Source: Chryseobacterium taichungense (lineage in GTDB: Bacteria > Bacteroidota > Bacteroidia > Flavobacteriales > Weeksellaceae). Taken from it: a stretch of 64,000 nucleotides of DNA. Shown here piece after piece: positions 62,969 through 64,000 of this stretch. The notes under the pieces were generated by a model. The model had not been told where the DNA came from, made no database searches, and worked only from the letters and a program-made list of their open reading frames with translations. The stretch is taken from positions 1 through 64,000 of the forward strand of contig NZ_FOBV01000010.1 in NCBI RefSeq assembly GCF_900109935.1. Direction: 5' to 3'. Each line of letters opens with the position of its first letter. Position 1 is the first letter of the stretch. The position numbers were made by a program, and so were the translations under genes.

Positions 62969-64000
62969 ATGCAAGAGCAACAACATCAGATCAAAATCTA
63001 CGGATTCCTGCAAAAGGCAGTTTATGCGGTCGTTGCATTGGATTGTGCTTCGCTGTTTTACCTGAATGCGGATGTTCCGGTCGTGTCTAATCTCCTGAAG
63101 AACTTCTCGAAGATGAGCTTTATTTATCCACCCATTAATGCTAAGTTTGCCACACTCCTTTTGATTGGGTTGGTTGCTATCGGCACGAAGGCTAAGAAAA
63201 AGAAAGATCTCAACCTAGCTAAGGAGATCATCGTCCCAATTGTCTTGGGACTGGTAATGATGTTCTGTTCCCTATTATGGCAGAAGGAAGCAGGAGACAC
63301 TAAGCTTCCAAAAGTCTTCCCCGGGATGAACCTGTACCAGGTCATTTATGCAGTTCTCTCTTTTCTGGGTGCTGTAATTCTTCAAATGGGCGCAGACAGC
63401 ATCTCTAAGTTGATGCAGCAGAAAATGGGGAAAGACCGGTGGAATGTGGAAGAGGAATCTTTTGACCAGAACAAAGAACTGGTCGATACCGATACCAGCA
63501 TTAATATTCCTTATTTGTTCCGTTACAATGCAAAAATCAATAAAGGCTGGATCAATCTTAATCCTTTTCGCGGAACTATGATCATCGGAACGCCAGGCAG
63601 TGGAAAGTCATTCGGCGTGATCAATCCTGCCATCAGGCAGATGATCGCCAAAGGTTTCTGCTTGTGCATTTACGACTTCAAGTTTCCGGATCTGGCCCAG
63701 ATCGCCTACTATCACTATTTGATCAAAAAAAGTAAAGAATCGGGATATAACCATCAGTTTCACGTCATCAGCCTGAACGAGGTCGAGAGATCAAAAAGGG
63801 TCAATCCTTTTCATAAAAAGTATATCCAAACACTGGCAGAAGCACAGGAAATGGCGGAATCGATGGTATCCTCACTACAAAAAGGCGGAAGCAGCTCCGG
63901 CGGAGGATCGGATGCATTCTTTACCCAATCTGCGATCAACTTCCTGTCATCCTGCATTTATTTTTTTGCCACCCTGGAAAATGGGAAATACTCGGACCTG
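62969..64000 (+). CDS. VirD4-like coupling protein (partial)
   Basis: The frame opens at 62969 (MQEQQHQIKIYGFLQKAVYA) and runs to the window end, 344 codons. Two to four N-terminal membrane helices, then the ATPase domain: Walker A GTPGSGKSF near residue 207, YDFKFPDLAQIAYYHYL, and VNPFHKKYIQTLAEAQEMAESM. Such coupling proteins bring the relaxase-DNA complex to the channel (called TraG/MobC-like in Bacteroidetes, distinct from the VirB4-like TraG above). No stop is seen, so it continues. Confidence 0.9.
   Translation, partial: MQEQQHQIKIYGFLQKAVYAVVALDCASLFYLNADVPVVSNLLKNFSKMSFIYPPINAKFATLLLIGLVAIGTKAKKKKDLNLAKEIIVPIVLGLVMMFCSLLWQKEAGDTKLPKVFPGMNLYQVIYAVLSFLGAVILQMGADSISKLMQQKMGKDRWNVEEESFDQNKELVDTDTSINIPYLFRYNAKINKGWINLNPFRGTMIIGTPGSGKSFGVINPAIRQMIAKGFCLCIYDFKFPDLAQIAYYHYLIKKSKESGYNHQFHVISLNEVERSKRVNPFHKKYIQTLAEAQEMAESMVSSLQKGGSSSGGGSDAFFTQSAINFLSSCIYFFATLENGKYSDL

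Noticed and set aside
1-64000. tRNA, rRNA or known riboswitch
   Set aside because: No cloverleaf, rRNA-like or aptamer-like segments were recognised by eye; a dedicated search would be needed to exclude them.

Overview
The window is from a member of the Bacteroidota, most likely a Chryseobacterium- or Elizabethkingia-like flavobacterium (family Weeksellaceae). The evidence is repeated TAnnTTTG promoter boxes, a SusC/SusD pair, DUF6520, RteC, DUF3853, the PRTRC cassette and a Bacteroidetes-type tra operon. The lineage is inferred from gene families, not from a marker gene. No integrase, tRNA, rRNA or CRISPR is visible. Most or all of the window looks like one large conjugative element, either a plasmid or an integrative element with a plasmid-type origin; neither end is seen.

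Region 1 (1-5.5 kb) is AT-rich accessory DNA. It holds the start of a metal-linked HMA/AraC-type regulator, an AbiE toxin-antitoxin pair with two matching operator palindromes, a PIN-domain protein, a 49-residue membrane protein and an XRE regulator. Region 2 (5.5-18 kb) is a nutrient or peptide module: a candidate structured RNA, SusC, SusD and an S9 peptidase, converging on a small operon for a DUF6520 cysteine-rich secreted protein, a MauE/DoxX-like redox membrane protein, a 56-residue protein and a small lipoprotein. An AraC-type regulator with TPRs follows.

Region 3 (18-25 kb) is the maintenance core: RteC, an excisionase-like protein, replication accessory proteins, DUF3853, a Rep initiator and, directly behind it, an iteron origin with eight 17-bp iterons and two perfect DnaA boxes. 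A Toprim primase and a NUMOD4 protein with a decayed HNH core follow. Region 4 (25-32 kb) has SSB and the PRTRC genes E, C, F, B and ThiF, plus a second small gene set. Both sets are preceded by the same 121-bp element and followed by the same ~115-bp element.

Region 5 (32-46 kb) is cargo: a HExxH putative metallopeptidase, DUF6904, a GNAT protein, a hypothetical, a mobile error-prone polymerase unit (DnaE-type polymerase, DinB-type polymerase, LexA-like S24 regulator with matching operators), and a Hachiman defence pair (HamA, HamB). A 448-bp array of 32-bp units separates this from the transfer genes.

Region 6 (46.9-64 kb) is the transfer module: two paralogous secreted adhesin-like proteins, the second overlapping the relaxosome gene; MobC-like and MOB relaxase; ParA; TraE, TraF, a VirB4-like TraG split at a T9 run and carrying an inserted J-domain; four successive secreted proteins sharing a C-terminal signature; TraJ, TraK, a TraL-like protein, TraM, TraN; and the beginning of a VirD4-like coupling protein that runs off the window. 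Together the genes give replication, DNA processing, transfer and host-defence functions to one element.
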